Positions 44,034 to 53,079 of a stretch of 61,400 nt of DNA are shown piece after piece; position 1 is the stretch's first letter; each line of letters opens with the position of its first letter. Under the pieces are notes generated by a model that worked only from the letters and a program-made list of their open reading frames with translations, was not told the origin of the DNA and searched no databases. The stretch covers positions 1-61,400 of the forward strand of contig NZ_KB908279.1 of the NCBI RefSeq assembly GCF_000382405.1, in the 5' to 3' direction. A program made the translations under genes and the position numbers. The DNA comes from Mycobacterium sp. 141 (GTDB lineage Bacteria > Actinomycetota > Actinomycetes > Mycobacteriales > Mycobacteriaceae).

Positions 44034-46464
44034 CGAAGGGCGCCAGCACCGGTCAGCCGACGACGTCCAGGACGCGGCTGGTCGCCTCGGTGCGCGTCCG
44101 CCCCTGGGCGCCAATCGGTCGCATTCCGCGGTTCCGCCGGACGACCGGCTGACCACAGTGCTGCCGCCGGTCCGCGAGGGCAGCCCGGCCCCCATTGATG
44201 TCGTCAAGGCCGCGCTGGACGGCACCCCGCCGGCCAAGCCACCGCCTCCGCCTCCGACCGGCGGCGGTGGTCCGTCCGGACCGTCCGAGCCCCCGCCAGG
44301 ACCGCAGCAACCCCGCAAGCAGTTCCGGATCAACTGGAAGTGGGTGCGACGCGGGTCAGCCGCCGTGGTGGCCGTGCTGGTGCTGCTGCCACTGGTGACG
44401 TTCGGCATGGCCTACTTGATCGTCGACGTTCCACAGCCGGGTGACATCCGCACCAATCAGGTGTCGACCATCCTGGCCAGCGACGGCTCAGAGATCGCCA
44501 AGATTGTGCCGCCGGAGGGCAACCGGGTGGACGTCAACATCGACCAGATCCCGGTACACGTCCGCGACGCGGTGATGGCTGCCGAAGACCGTGACTTCTA
44601 CACCAATCCGGGCTTCTCGTTCACCGGCTTCATGCGGGCCATCAAGAACAACCTGTTCGGCGGTGAACTGCAGGGCGGCTCGACCATCACACAGCAGTAC
44701 GTGAAGAACGCGCTGGTCGGCGACGAGCGCTCCGGGATCGGCGGCCTGGTCCGTAAGGCCAAGGAGCTGGTCATCTCGACGAAGATGTCCAACGAATGGT
44801 CCAAAGACGCCGTGATGCAGGCGTATCTGAACATGATCTATTTCGGTCGCGGCGCCTACGGCATCTCCGCGGCGGCCAAGGCCTACTTCAACAAGCCCGT
44901 CGAGCAACTCGACGTGGCCGAGGGCGCTCTGCTGGCGGCACTGATCCAGCGTCCGTCCACCCTGGACCCCGCGGTCGATCCCGAGGGCGCCGCGGAGCGC
45001 TGGAACTGGGTGCTCGACGGCATGGTCGACATCGGGGCGCTGTCGGCCGGTGATCGGGCCAAGCAGGTGTTTCCGCCGACGGTGTCGCGTGACCAGGCCA
45101 GCGAACAGAATCAGACCACCGGTCCCAACGGTCTGATCGAACGGCAGGTCATGAAGGAACTGATGGGCCTGTTCGACGTCAGCGAGCAGACGCTGAACAC
45201 CGAGGGCCTGCAGATCACCACCACGATCGATCCGCAGGCGCAGGAGGCCGCCGAGAAGGCCGTCACCAAGTACATGGACGGCCAGGATTCGGACATGCGG
45301 GCCGCGGTGGTGTCGGTCGACCCGCACGACGGGGCGATCAAGGCGTACTACGGCGGATCGGACGCCAACGGCTTCGACTTCGCCCAGGCGGGGTTGCCGA
45401 CCGGGTCGTCGTTCAAGGTGTTCGCCCTCGTCGCCGCGTTGCAGCAGGGCATCGGTCTGGGCTACCAGGTGGACAGCTCGCCGGTGACGGTCAACGGTAT
45501 CCAGATCACCAACGTGGAGGGTGAGGGCTGCGGGGTCTGTTCGATCGCCGAGGCGCTCAAGCGGTCGCTCAACACGAGCTACTACCGGTTGATGCTGAAG
45601 CTCAAGAATGGACCGGAAGACGTCGCCAAGGCCGCGCATGACGCCGGTGTCGCCGAGAGCTTCCCCGGGGTCGAGCACACGCTGTCCGAGGACGGCAAGG
45701 GCGGCCCACCGAACAATGGTGTGGTGCTGGGGCAGTACCAGTCCCGGGTGCTCGACATGGCTTCGGCGTACGCCACGCTGGCCGCGTCGGGCGTCTACCA
45801 CAAGCCGCACTTCGTGCAGAAGGTCGTGAACTCCGCGGGCCAGGTGCTGTTCGACGCCTCGCAGCAGGACAACGGGGAACAGCGCATCGACAAAGCCGTG
45901 GCCGATAACGTGACCTCGGCGATGCAGCCGATCGCCGGATGGTCGCGTGGGCACAACCTGGCCGGTGGCCGGCTCTCGGCAGCCAAGACCGGCACCGTCC
46001 AGCTCGGCGACACCGGCGCCAACCGCGATGCGTGGATGGTCGGTTACACGCCCTCGCTGTCGACCGCGGTGTGGGTTGGCACCACGGAGGGTGTCAAACC
46101 GCTGGTGAATCAGTGGGGTTCACCGGTCTACGGGTCCGGCCTGCCGTCGGACATTTGGAAGTCGACGATGGACGGCGCCCTGGAGGGCACCGACAACGAG
46201 TCCTTCCCGAAGCCGACGGAGATCGGTGGCTATGCCGGTGTGCCGCCGCCGCCCGCGCCGCCCGCGCCGTCGGTTCCGGTGGTGCTGCCGGGCCAACCCG
46301 TGCCAGGCACCCCGCCGTCGGAGACCGTCATCCAGCCGACCATCGAAGTGGCGCCGGGTATCACGATCCCGGTCGGCCCCCCGACGACCGTGCCGGTGGC
46401 ACCGGTGCAGCCGGCTGAACCGGTTGCACCGGATGGTCCCGGCGCGCCCATGCCGCCTCCGTGA
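44026..46464 (+). CDS. ponA1: Bifunctional penicillin-binding protein PonA1
   Basis: PonA1 polymerises glycan strands and cross-links peptides at the growing pole. A Pro-rich cytoplasmic N-terminus (about 1-105) precedes one membrane helix (AAVVAVLVLLPLVTFGMAYLIV). The GT51 transglycosylase domain has its catalytic Glu in MAAEDRDFYTNPG (about 186) and GGSTITQQYVKN. The transpeptidase domain has SxxK in TGSSFKVFAL (Ser about 460), SLN in RSLNTSYY and KTG in AAKTGTVQLGD (about 654). A Pro-rich tail of some 90 residues ends the protein. I chose the GTG at 44026, overlapping DUF5318, for 812 residues; an ATG at 43945 lies deeper inside that gene. Confidence 0.95.
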   Translation: MNSEGRQHRSADDVQDAAGRLGARPPLGANRSHSAVPPDDRLTTVLPPVREGSPAPIDVVKAALDGTPPAKPPPPPPTGGGGPSGPSEPPPGPQQPRKQFRINWKWVRRGSAAVVAVLVLLPLVTFGMAYLIVDVPQPGDIRTNQVSTILASDGSEIAKIVPPEGNRVDVNIDQIPVHVRDAVMAAEDRDFYTNPGFSFTGFMRAIKNNLFGGELQGGSTITQQYVKNALVGDERSGIGGLVRKAKELVISTKMSNEWSKDAVMQAYLNMIYFGRGAYGISAAAKAYFNKPVEQLDVAEGALLAALIQRPSTLDPAVDPEGAAERWNWVLDGMVDIGALSAGDRAKQVFPPTVSRDQASEQNQTTGPNGLIERQVMKELMGLFDVSEQTLNTEGLQITTTIDPQAQEAAEKAVTKYMDGQDSDMRAAVVSVDPHDGAIKAYYGGSDANGFDFAQAGLPTGSSFKVFALVAALQQGIGLGYQVDSSPVTVNGIQITNVEGEGCGVCSIAEALKRSLNTSYYRLMLKLKNGPEDVAKAAHDAGVAESFPGVEHTLSEDGKGGPPNNGVVLGQYQSRVLDMASAYATLAASGVYHKPHFVQKVVNSAGQVLFDASQQDNGEQRIDKAVADNVTSAMQPIAGWSRGHNLAGGRLSAAKTGTVQLGDTGANRDAWMVGYTPSLSTAVWVGTTEGVKPLVNQWGSPVYGSGLPSDIWKSTMDGALEGTDNESFPKPTEIGGYAGVPPPPAPPAPSVPVVLPGQPVPGTPPSETVIQPTIEVAPGITIPVGPPTTVPVAPVQPAEPVAPDGPGAPMPPP

Positions 46465-48086
46465 CGGAACGGGAATTGGTTTCACCGGCTCCGCTCGCAG
46501 AGGACACCCGCGAGGCGGACGATCGCGACCTGCCCAGCCGCAACGACGTCCTGAGTCGGGCGCTGTCGCATCCGATCGGCGGCCCGGTCGGCCGGCATGC
46601 GGTGATCGGGCGGGCGCGGTTCATGACGCCGCTGCGCGTCATGTTCATCATCGCGGTGGTGTTCCTGGCCCTGGGCTACTCGACCAAGGCCGCCTGCCTG
46701 CAGACCACCGGATCGGGCACTGCCGGCCAACGCGTCGCCAACTGGGAGAACAACCGGGCCTACTACGAGCTGTGCTATTCCGACACGGTCCCGCTCTACA
46801 CCGCAGAGTTGTTGAACCTCGGCAAGTTCCCGTACAAGTCGAGCTGGCAGGAGAACGACGCGACGGGTAAACAGCGCCTGCAGTACGACGGCAAGCCCGC
46901 TGTGCGCTACATGGAGTATCCGGTGCTCACCGGCATCTACCAGTACGTGTCGATGGCACTGGCGAAGACTTATACCGCCGCCACGACAGTGATTGCGCTC
47001 CCGATCATCGCCGAGGTGGTGATGTTCTTCAACATCTCTGCGTTCGGGCTGGCGCTGGCCTGGCTCACCACCGTGTGGGCGACGGCACGGTTGGCGGCCC
47101 GGCGCATCTGGGATGCCGCACTGGTGGCTGGTTCGCCGATCCTGATTTTCCAGATATTCACCAACTTCGACGCGTTGGCGACTGCCGCGGCGGCCGGCGC
47201 GATGCTGGCCTGGGCGCGCCGCAAACCCGGGCTCGCCGGGTTGTTGATCGGCCTCGGCGTCGCGGCCAAGCTCTATCCGCTGCTGTTGCTGCTGCCGGTG
47301 GCGATGCTGGCGGTGCGCACCGGGCGGGGCCGGGAGGTCGGCAGGACGGTGCTGGCGGCGGTGTCCACCTGGCTGGTGGTGAACCTGCCGATCATGGTGA
47401 TGTTCCCGCGCGGGTGGTCGGAGTTCTTCCGGCTCAACACCCGCCGCGGCGACGACATGGATTCGCTCTACAACGTGGTGAAGTCGTTCACCGGGTGGCG
47501 CGGGTTCGACCCGAATCTCGGCTTCTGGCAACCGCCGACGGTGACCAACGTCGTCACCGCGGTGTTGTTCGCGGCCTGCCTCATCGTCATCGGCTACATC
47601 GCACTGACCGCGCCGCAGCGACCCCGGGTGGCGCAGCTGGCGTTCTTGGTGGTGACGGCATTTCTGCTGACCAGCAAGGTATGGAGCCCGCAGTTCTCCC
47701 TGTGGTTGGTGCCGCTGGCGGTGTTGGCCCTGCCGCATCGCCGAATCCTCTTGGCCTGGATGACTATTGACGCGCTGGTATGGGTGCCGCGGATGCTCTA
47801 CCTGTACGGCGAGGCCAACCGGGGACTGCCCGAGCAGTGGTTCACCACGACGGTGCTGCTGCGCGATATCGCCGTTATCACCTTGTGCGCGTTGGTGATT
47901 CGTCAAATCTACCGGCCTGAGCTGGATCTGGTGCGGCACGGTGGCCGCATCGATGATCCGGCGGGCGGAGTGTTCGACGGGGCACCCGACAATCCGCCGC
48001 GGTGGCTGCCGGACTGGCTGCGCCCCGACCGCGACCGGGTACGCGTGGAGGCCGCGCCCGATCCTCGTCCCATCGCGATTTCATAG
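46461..48086 (+). CDS. GT87-like (DUF2029) polytopic membrane glycosyltransferase family protein (Rv0051-type)
   Basis: The 541-residue protein has around ten membrane segments starting with MFIIAVVFLALGYSTKAACLQ (about 61-81). Its luminal loop VRYMEYPVLTGIYQY and the TNFDALATAAAAGAMLAWARRKPGLAGLLIGLGVAAKLYPLLLLLPV block are typical of GT-C enzymes that use polyprenyl-phosphate sugars. The acceptor is unknown. The GTG start overlaps the ponA1 stop as GTGA, implying coupled translation and a shared envelope role. Confidence 0.87.
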   Translation: MTERELVSPAPLAEDTREADDRDLPSRNDVLSRALSHPIGGPVGRHAVIGRARFMTPLRVMFIIAVVFLALGYSTKAACLQTTGSGTAGQRVANWENNRAYYELCYSDTVPLYTAELLNLGKFPYKSSWQENDATGKQRLQYDGKPAVRYMEYPVLTGIYQYVSMALAKTYTAATTVIALPIIAEVVMFFNISAFGLALAWLTTVWATARLAARRIWDAALVAGSPILIFQIFTNFDALATAAAAGAMLAWARRKPGLAGLLIGLGVAAKLYPLLLLLPVAMLAVRTGRGREVGRTVLAAVSTWLVVNLPIMVMFPRGWSEFFRLNTRRGDDMDSLYNVVKSFTGWRGFDPNLGFWQPPTVTNVVTAVLFAACLIVIGYIALTAPQRPRVAQLAFLVVTAFLLTSKVWSPQFSLWLVPLAVLALPHRRILLAWMTIDALVWVPRMLYLYGEANRGLPEQWFTTTVLLRDIAVITLCALVIRQIYRPELDLVRHGGRIDDPAGGVFDGAPDNPPRWLPDWLRPDRDRVRVEAAPDPRPIAIS

Positions 48087-48190
48087 CGCAGGGCGGTTTC
48101 GGGTAGCCTAGGTCGGTTGCCGACGCAGGCGACCCTCCTGCCACGGAATCCGCCGTGGCCGAAACGACCATAGGAGGTGATGAGGTTCTA
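48087..48190 (+). promoter_or_regulatory. rpsF leader with hairpin and strong ribosome-binding site
   Basis: A 7-bp stem with 6-base loop sits at 48140-48159 in the leader of the rpsF operon, and AGGAGGTGA at 48172-48180 is an almost ideal ribosome-binding site 10 bases before the ATG. The S6-S18 complex is known to bind rpsF leaders in many bacteria; whether this stem is such a motif I cannot confirm. Confidence 0.5.
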
Positions 48191-48481
48191 ATGCGTCCAT
48201 ACGAAATCATGGTCATTCTCGACCCCACACTTGACGAGCGCACCGTAGCTCCGTCGCTGGAAACGTTCCTGAACGTTATCCGCAAGGACGGCGGTTCTGT
48301 CGACAAGGTCGACATCTGGGGCCGTCGCCGGCTCGCGTACGAGATCGCCAAGCATGCCGAGGGCATCTACGCCGTCGTCGACGTCAAGGCCGAACCGGCC
48401 ACCGTGTCCGAGCTCGACCGTCAGCTCAACCTGAACGAGTCGGTGCTGCGCACCAAGGTGATGCGGACCGACAAGCACTAA
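48191..48481 (+). CDS. rpsF: 30S ribosomal protein S6
   Basis: This 96-residue primary partner of S18 in the platform of the small subunit begins MRPYEIMVILDPTLDERTV. It carries the S6 pattern GGSVDKVDIWGRRRLAYEIAKHAEGIYAVVDVKAEP and ends NESVLRTKVMRTDKH. The ATG at 48191 is fixed by the strong ribosome-binding site upstream. It heads the rpsF-ssb-rpsR-rplI operon. Confidence 0.97.
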   Translation: MRPYEIMVILDPTLDERTVAPSLETFLNVIRKDGGSVDKVDIWGRRRLAYEIAKHAEGIYAVVDVKAEPATVSELDRQLNLNESVLRTKVMRTDKH

Positions 48482-48550
48482 AGGCTGTCAGTCGTCGGCG
48501 TCGCTACGTAGGCTTCGCGCAAACGGACATGCCTATCCCAGGAGGATCTC

Positions 48551-49051
48551 GTGGCTGGTGACACCACCATCACCGTTATCGGAAACCTGACTGCCGACCC
48601 GGAACTGCGTTTTACGCCGTCCGGCGCGGCCGTCGCCAACTTCACCGTTGCGTCGACACCGCGCACGTTCGACCGTCAGACCAATGAGTGGAAAGACGGC
48701 GAGGCGCTGTTCCTGCGCTGCAACATCTGGCGCGAGGCGGCCGAGAACGTGGCCGAGAGCCTCACCCGCGGTTCGCGGGTGATCGTTCAGGGCCGGCTCA
48801 AGCAACGCTCCTTCGAAACTCGAGAGGGCGAGAAGCGCACCGTCGTGGAGCTCGAGGTCGACGAGATCGGTCCGTCCCTGCGCTACGCCACGGCCAAGGT
48901 CAACAAGGCCAGCCGCAGTGGCGGGGGTGGCGGCGGGTTCGGCAGTAGCGGCGGGGGAGGCTCCCGCCAGTCCGAGCCGAAAGACGATCCGTGGGGCAGC
49001 GCGCCCGCGTCGGGCTCCTTCAGCGGGGCCGACGACGAACCGCCCTTCTGA
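48551..49051 (+). CDS. ssb: Single-stranded DNA-binding protein
   Basis: SSB coats single-stranded DNA during replication, repair and recombination. The 166 residues have an N-terminal OB fold (TTITVIGNLTADPELRFTPSGAAVANFTVAST to SLRYATAKV, about 5-115), a Gly/Ser-rich linker with runs of Gly, and the acidic protein-interaction tip GADDEPPF. It starts with GTG behind AGGAGGATCTC and lies between rpsF and rpsR, the common order. Confidence 0.97.
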   Translation: MAGDTTITVIGNLTADPELRFTPSGAAVANFTVASTPRTFDRQTNEWKDGEALFLRCNIWREAAENVAESLTRGSRVIVQGRLKQRSFETREGEKRTVVELEVDEIGPSLRYATAKVNKASRSGGGGGGFGSSGGGGSRQSEPKDDPWGSAPASGSFSGADDEPPF

Positions 49052-49087
49052 TCAACATCGAAAATTTTTGCAAGGAAGAGATAACCA

Positions 49088-49345
49088 ATGGCCAAGTCGA
49101 ATACCAAGCGGCGGCCGGCACCGGAGAAGCCGGTCAAAACCCGCAAGTGCGTGTTCTGCTCCAAGAAGGGGCAGAACATCGACTACAAGGACACTGCGCT
49201 GCTGCGCACCTACATCAGCGAGCGCGGCAAGATTCGTGCCCGCCGGGTGACCGGCAACTGTGTCCAGCACCAGCGCGACATCGCCGTCGCCGTGAAGAAC
49301 GCCCGCGAGGTGGCTCTGCTGCCGTTCAGCTCGTCGACGCGGTAG
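49088..49345 (+). CDS. rpsR: 30S ribosomal protein S18, zinc-binding form
   Basis: The 85-residue S18 has a KCVFCSKKGQNIDYKD segment with a CxxC pair and a third Cys in RVTGNCVQHQ followed by His, the C+ (zinc-binding) paralogue pattern. Many mycobacteria also carry a Cys-free S18 elsewhere, expressed under zinc limitation. It lies 36 bp after ssb and 11 bp before rplI, with an AAGGAAGAGA ribosome-binding site. Confidence 0.96.
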   Translation: MAKSNTKRRPAPEKPVKTRKCVFCSKKGQNIDYKDTALLRTYISERGKIRARRVTGNCVQHQRDIAVAVKNAREVALLPFSSSTR

Positions 49346-49356
49346 AGGGGAACATC

Positions 49357-49812
49357 ATGAAGCTGATTCTCACCGCCGAGGTGGAGCACCTGGGTGTCGC
49401 CGGCGACGCCGTCGAGGTCAAGGACGGCTACGGCCGCAACTACCTGCTGCCGCGCGGGCTGGCCATCGTGGCCTCCCGGGGCGCCGAGCGCCAGGCCGAG
49501 GAGATCCGTCGGGCCCGCGAGACCAAGGTCGTGCGGGGTCTGGAGCACGCCAACGAGCTCAAGACCGCGCTGGAGGGTCTGGGCGAGGTGCCGCTGCCCG
49601 TCCACGCGGCTGCCGACACCGGCAAGCTGTTCGGCTCGGTCACTGCGACCGACGTGGTCGCAGTGATCAAGAAGGCCGGTGGCCCGAACCTGGACAAGCG
49701 CACCGTCCAGCTGCCCAAGGCACACATCAAGTCCGTCGGCACCCACCCGGTGACCATTCGCCTGCACACCGGTGTCGAAGCCAAGGTGTCGCTGAACGTC
49801 ATCGCGGAGTAA
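49357..49812 (+). CDS. rplI: 50S ribosomal protein L9
   Basis: The 151-residue protein begins MKLILTAEVEHLGVAGDAVEVKDGYGRNYLLPRGLA, the conserved L9 N-terminal domain that binds 23S rRNA. A connecting helix (ERQAEEIRRARETKVVRGLEHANELKTALEGL) and a C-terminal domain ending KVSLNVIAE follow. The ATG at 49357 is preceded by AGAGGGGAAC. It is the last gene of the rpsF operon before a strong hairpin. Confidence 0.96.
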   Translation: MKLILTAEVEHLGVAGDAVEVKDGYGRNYLLPRGLAIVASRGAERQAEEIRRARETKVVRGLEHANELKTALEGLGEVPLPVHAAADTGKLFGSVTATDVVAVIKKAGGPNLDKRTVQLPKAHIKSVGTHPVTIRLHTGVEAKVSLNVIAE

Positions 49813-49839
49813 GTGGCCGAGTTCTAGCGGCAGCGTCAA

Positions 49840-49881
49840 AACGCCCGGGTCGGGTCCGTGATCGGATCCCACCCGGGCGTT
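49840..49881 (+). terminator. Terminator-like hairpin after rplI
   Basis: An 11-bp perfect stem (49840-49850 with 49871-49881) encloses an inner, nearly complementary GGGTCCG/CGGATCCC stem. It sits 28 bases after the rplI stop codon and is very GC-rich. No long T-run follows, as is common for mycobacterial terminators. Confidence 0.72.
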
Positions 49882-50312
49882 GCTGTGTCCGCGGCGAACA
49901 TTGCCGGCAAGATGCCGTGTGCAGCGAACCCACCCGAGCGTTAACCTGACCGGCCCTTGTGCGCAACACAACACGCCCGAGTTGGCAACCCGCCACGACA
50001 CGCCGTGGTAATTCCCATCCACAGTTTTTCACGTGCTGGTTAGTGATCTGAACTGGGCGTATGGCAACTGACTCGGCAGTAATCCACAGGTTCTCCCCAA
50101 CGACTCAACACCACTACCCACAGATATCCCCATGCCATCCACAACTTCATCAACAGGCCGGGTATCGGGGGTCGCCAGCAACGTCTACCGTAAGCTGCCG
50201 CGAGGCGTTCGAAGGGTTTGGTTGTCGGACCTCGGTTTTACAGTTGCAGTGCCGTTTCGAATAGACGTTCGAGCTTGTTGTAGGGCAGGTCTCGAAAAGG
50301 GGGTGGAAGTCT
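49882..50312. promoter_or_regulatory. dnaB upstream region with DnaA-box-like repeats
   Basis: There is no convincing gene in this spacer. Four same-strand DnaA-box-like 9-mers lie within 130 bp: CCATCCACA at 50015-50023, TAATCCACA at 50080-50088 (8 of 9 to TTATCCACA), CTACCCACA at 50114-50122 and CCATCCACA at 50135-50143. The dnaB promoter must lie here. AAAAGGGGG at about 50297-50305 is the likely ribosome-binding site. Confidence 0.6.
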
Positions 50313-52979
50313 GTGGCTGTCGTCGACGACCTGGGGCATCCGGACGGACCTCCGAATATGGACGGCGCGCCACCGAGCGAGGATTTCGGCCGTCAGCCAC
50401 CGCAGGACATGGCCGCCGAGCAGTCGGTGCTGGGCGGGATGCTGCTCTCCAAGGACGCGATCGCCGACGTACTGGAGCGGCTGCGACCCGGTGACTTCTA
50501 CCGCCCGGCGCACCAGAACATCTACGACGCGATCCTTGACCTCTACGGCCGTGGGGAGCCCGCTGACGCGGTCACTGTCGCGGCCGAGCTGGACCGGCGC
50601 GGTCTGCTGCGCCGTATCGGCGGAGCGCCCTATCTGCACACCCTGATTTCCACGGTGCCGACTGCCGCCAATGCCGGTTTCTACGCCGGCATCGTCGCGG
50701 AGAAGGCGCTCTTGCGCCGGCTCGTGGAGGCAGGCACCCGCGTGGTGCAGTACGGCTACGCCGGTGCCGACGGCGCCGATGTCAGCGACGTGGTGGACCG
50801 CGCACAGGCCGAGATCTACGACGTCACCGAGCGGCGCGCGTCGGAAGACTTCGTGCCGCTGGAAGACCTGCTCCAGCCGACCATGGACGAGATCGACGCG
50901 ATTGCGTCCCAGGGCGGAATCGCCCGCGGCGTACCCACCGGGTTCACCGAGCTCGACGAGGTCACCAACGGGCTGCACGCCGGGCAGATGATCATCATCG
51001 CGGCGCGTCCCGGTGTGGGGAAATCGACTCTGGGACTTGACTTCATGCGCTCCTGCTCGATCAAGCACCAGATGGCCAGCGTCATCTTCTCACTGGAAAT
51101 GAGCAAGTCCGAGATCGTCATGCGCCTGCTCTCGGCGGAGGCGAAGATCAAGCTGGGCGATATGCGTTCAGGCCGCATGAGCGATGACGACTGGACTCGG
51201 CTGGCGCGGCGCATGAGTGAGATCAGCGAAGCGCCTTTGTATATCGATGATTCGCCCAACCTGACGATGATGGAGATCCGCGCCAAGGGACGACGGTTGG
51301 CGCAGAAGGCCGATCTGCGGCTCGTGGTGGTCGACTACATGCAGCTGATGAGCTCCGGCAAGAAGTATGAGTCGCGCCAGCAGGAAGTGTCGGACTTCTC
51401 CCGAAGCCTCAAGCTGATGGCCAAGGAGCTCGACGTGCCCGTGGTCGCGATCAGCCAGCTCAATCGCGGGCCTGAGCAACGCACCGACAAGCGGCCGCAG
51501 GTGTCCGACCTTCGTGAGTCCGGCTGCCTGACCGCGAACACACGAATCCTGCGGGCCGACAACGGCGCTGAGGTCACTTTCGGCGAGTTGATGGCGACCG
51601 GCGAGCGGCCGTTGGTGTGGTCCCTCGACGAGCACAAGCGCATGGTGGCCCGGCCGATGACCAACGTGTTCTACAGCGGGCACAAAGAGGTGTTCAAGCT
51701 CCGGCTGGCGTCCGGACGTGAAGTTGAGGCGACCGCCAATCATCCGTTCCTCACGATCGACGGCTGGATTCCGTTAGGAGAGCTGAACATCGGGGACCCT
51801 CTCGCGACGCCGCGGCGGGTGCCCGAGCCGGTACAGATCGAACGTATGCATGACTCTGAGGTAGTGATGCTCGCGCACATGATCGGCGACGGCTCATGCG
51901 TGAAACGTCAGCCGATCCGCTACACCAGCATCGACGAGGCCAATCTGGCAGCGGTAGAGATCTCCGCCGCCCACTTCGGCGTCACACCGATTCGTGACGA
52001 GTATCCGGCAGCGCGCGTCACGACGATGCGGCTGCCCGCGCCGTACCGCTTGACCCATGGCAAGCGCAATCCCATCACCGCGTGGCTAGACAAGCTGGGC
52101 CTCTTTGGCAGACGGAGCTACGAGAAGTTCGTTCCCAAAGAGGTTTTCGCGCTGCCGAATGATCAGGTGGCGTTGTTCCTGAAGCACTTGTGGGCGACTG
52201 ACGGTTCGGTGCGGTGGGACTCGAAGGTCGGCCAGGGACGCGTCTACTACGCCACTACCAGCCGGCAACTGGCCGATGACGTGACACAACTGTTGCTGCG
52301 GGTCGGTGTCTACGCGTGGATCAAGTGTGCCAAGAAGCCGGGCTACCGCGACTGCTGGCATGTGCTCATCTATGGCGGGGAGAACCAGAAGCGGTTCATA
52401 GCGCACGTCGGTGTGCACGGTGCCCGCGGAGATAAAGCGCGCGAGGTTCTGGCACATCTCGAAGGCGCCGCGCCAAACACAAACCGCGACACCGTACCGA
52501 AAGGGGTTTGGGGGCAGGTGAAGTCGGCGTTGGTGCGTCAGGGGACGACGCACCGGCAGTTCGCTGCCGCGATGGGCACACAGTTCTGCGGCTCGGCGCT
52601 GTGGAAGCATGCGCCGAGCCGATCACGGCTGCACCGGGCTGCGGCAGTGCTCGACGATTCCGACCTGCATGCCTTGGCCACCAACGACGTGTTCTGGGAC
52701 GAGATCGTCGCGATCACCAGCATCGGTTACTGCGATGTCTATGACGGAACGGTTCCTGGCACAAGCAATTTCGTTGCCCAGGGCATCACGGCCCATAATT
52801 CCTTGGAACAAGATGCCGACATGGTGATGCTTTTGCATCGGCCAGATGCATTTGATCGAGACGATCCGCGCGGCGGAGAAGCCGACATTATTCTTGGCAA
52901 GCACCGCAACGGCCCGACCGCGACGATAACTGTTGCGCACCAACTGCATTTGTCGCGGTTCACGAATATGGCGCGATAA
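50313..52979 (+). CDS. dnaB: Replicative DNA helicase DnaB precursor with intein
   Basis: DnaB is the hexameric helicase that unwinds DNA ahead of the replication fork. The open frame encodes 888 residues, of which 463 are helicase. The N-terminal domain (about 30-130) has QDMAAEQSVLGGMLLS. The RecA-like ATPase has Walker A ARPGVGKST (near 231-239), SLEMSK and DYMQLMSSGKK. The intein begins at Cys405 after DLRESG and ends with Asn829, so splicing rejoins ESG to SLEQDADMVMLLHRPD. The GTG at 50313 gives VAVVDDLGHP. The gene ends 11 bp before a transposon insertion. Confidence 0.97.
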   Translation: MAVVDDLGHPDGPPNMDGAPPSEDFGRQPPQDMAAEQSVLGGMLLSKDAIADVLERLRPGDFYRPAHQNIYDAILDLYGRGEPADAVTVAAELDRRGLLRRIGGAPYLHTLISTVPTAANAGFYAGIVAEKALLRRLVEAGTRVVQYGYAGADGADVSDVVDRAQAEIYDVTERRASEDFVPLEDLLQPTMDEIDAIASQGGIARGVPTGFTELDEVTNGLHAGQMIIIAARPGVGKSTLGLDFMRSCSIKHQMASVIFSLEMSKSEIVMRLLSAEAKIKLGDMRSGRMSDDDWTRLARRMSEISEAPLYIDDSPNLTMMEIRAKGRRLAQKADLRLVVVDYMQLMSSGKKYESRQQEVSDFSRSLKLMAKELDVPVVAISQLNRGPEQRTDKRPQVSDLRESGCLTANTRILRADNGAEVTFGELMATGERPLVWSLDEHKRMVARPMTNVFYSGHKEVFKLRLASGREVEATANHPFLTIDGWIPLGELNIGDPLATPRRVPEPVQIERMHDSEVVMLAHMIGDGSCVKRQPIRYTSIDEANLAAVEISAAHFGVTPIRDEYPAARVTTMRLPAPYRLTHGKRNPITAWLDKLGLFGRRSYEKFVPKEVFALPNDQVALFLKHLWATDGSVRWDSKVGQGRVYYATTSRQLADDVTQLLLRVGVYAWIKCAKKPGYRDCWHVLIYGGENQKRFIAHVGVHGARGDKAREVLAHLEGAAPNTNRDTVPKGVWGQVKSALVRQGTTHRQFAAAMGTQFCGSALWKHAPSRSRLHRAAAVLDDSDLHALATNDVFWDEIVAITSIGYCDVYDGTVPGTSNFVAQGITAHNSLEQDADMVMLLHRPDAFDRDDPRGGEADIILGKHRNGPTATITVAHQLHLSRFTNMAR
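51525..52799 (+). other. DnaB intein with LAGLIDADG-type homing endonuclease
   Basis: This is a 425-residue in-frame protein insert. It starts with Cys1 (CLTANTRILRADNGAEV, block A), has block B EATANHPFLTIDGW with the TxxH motif, two dodecapeptide endonuclease motifs (LAHMIGDGS and FLKHLWATDG), block F VPGTSNFVAQGI and a terminal His-Asn before Ser+1. All splice residues are present, so it should self-splice. The insertion point in RESG/SLEQD matches the known mycobacterial DnaB intein site. The first Asp of both endonuclease motifs (GDGS, TDGS) is kept, so cutting activity is plausible. Confidence 0.94.
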
Positions 52980-52985
52980 GGCGAC

Positions 52986-52990
52986 GATGT
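52986..52990. repeat. 5-bp target-site duplication (left), GATGT
   Basis: GATGT directly precedes the transposon's terminal TGT and recurs exactly at 55186-55190 after the terminal ACA. A 5-bp duplication is the hallmark of Tn7/Tn552-type transposition. Confidence 0.8.
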
Positions 52991-53079
52991 TGTAGGTTCT
53001 CAAGTTTGACTGCACTTTCTCACGATTGACTGCACGACCGCTGCACTTGTGCAATTAACGTGAGACACGCCGCACGCGG

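Noticed and set aside
50026..50036. TTTCACGTG, parS-like half-site upstream of dnaB
   Set aside because: Only one half matches; the right arm (CTGG) lacks the GAAAC needed for ParB binding.
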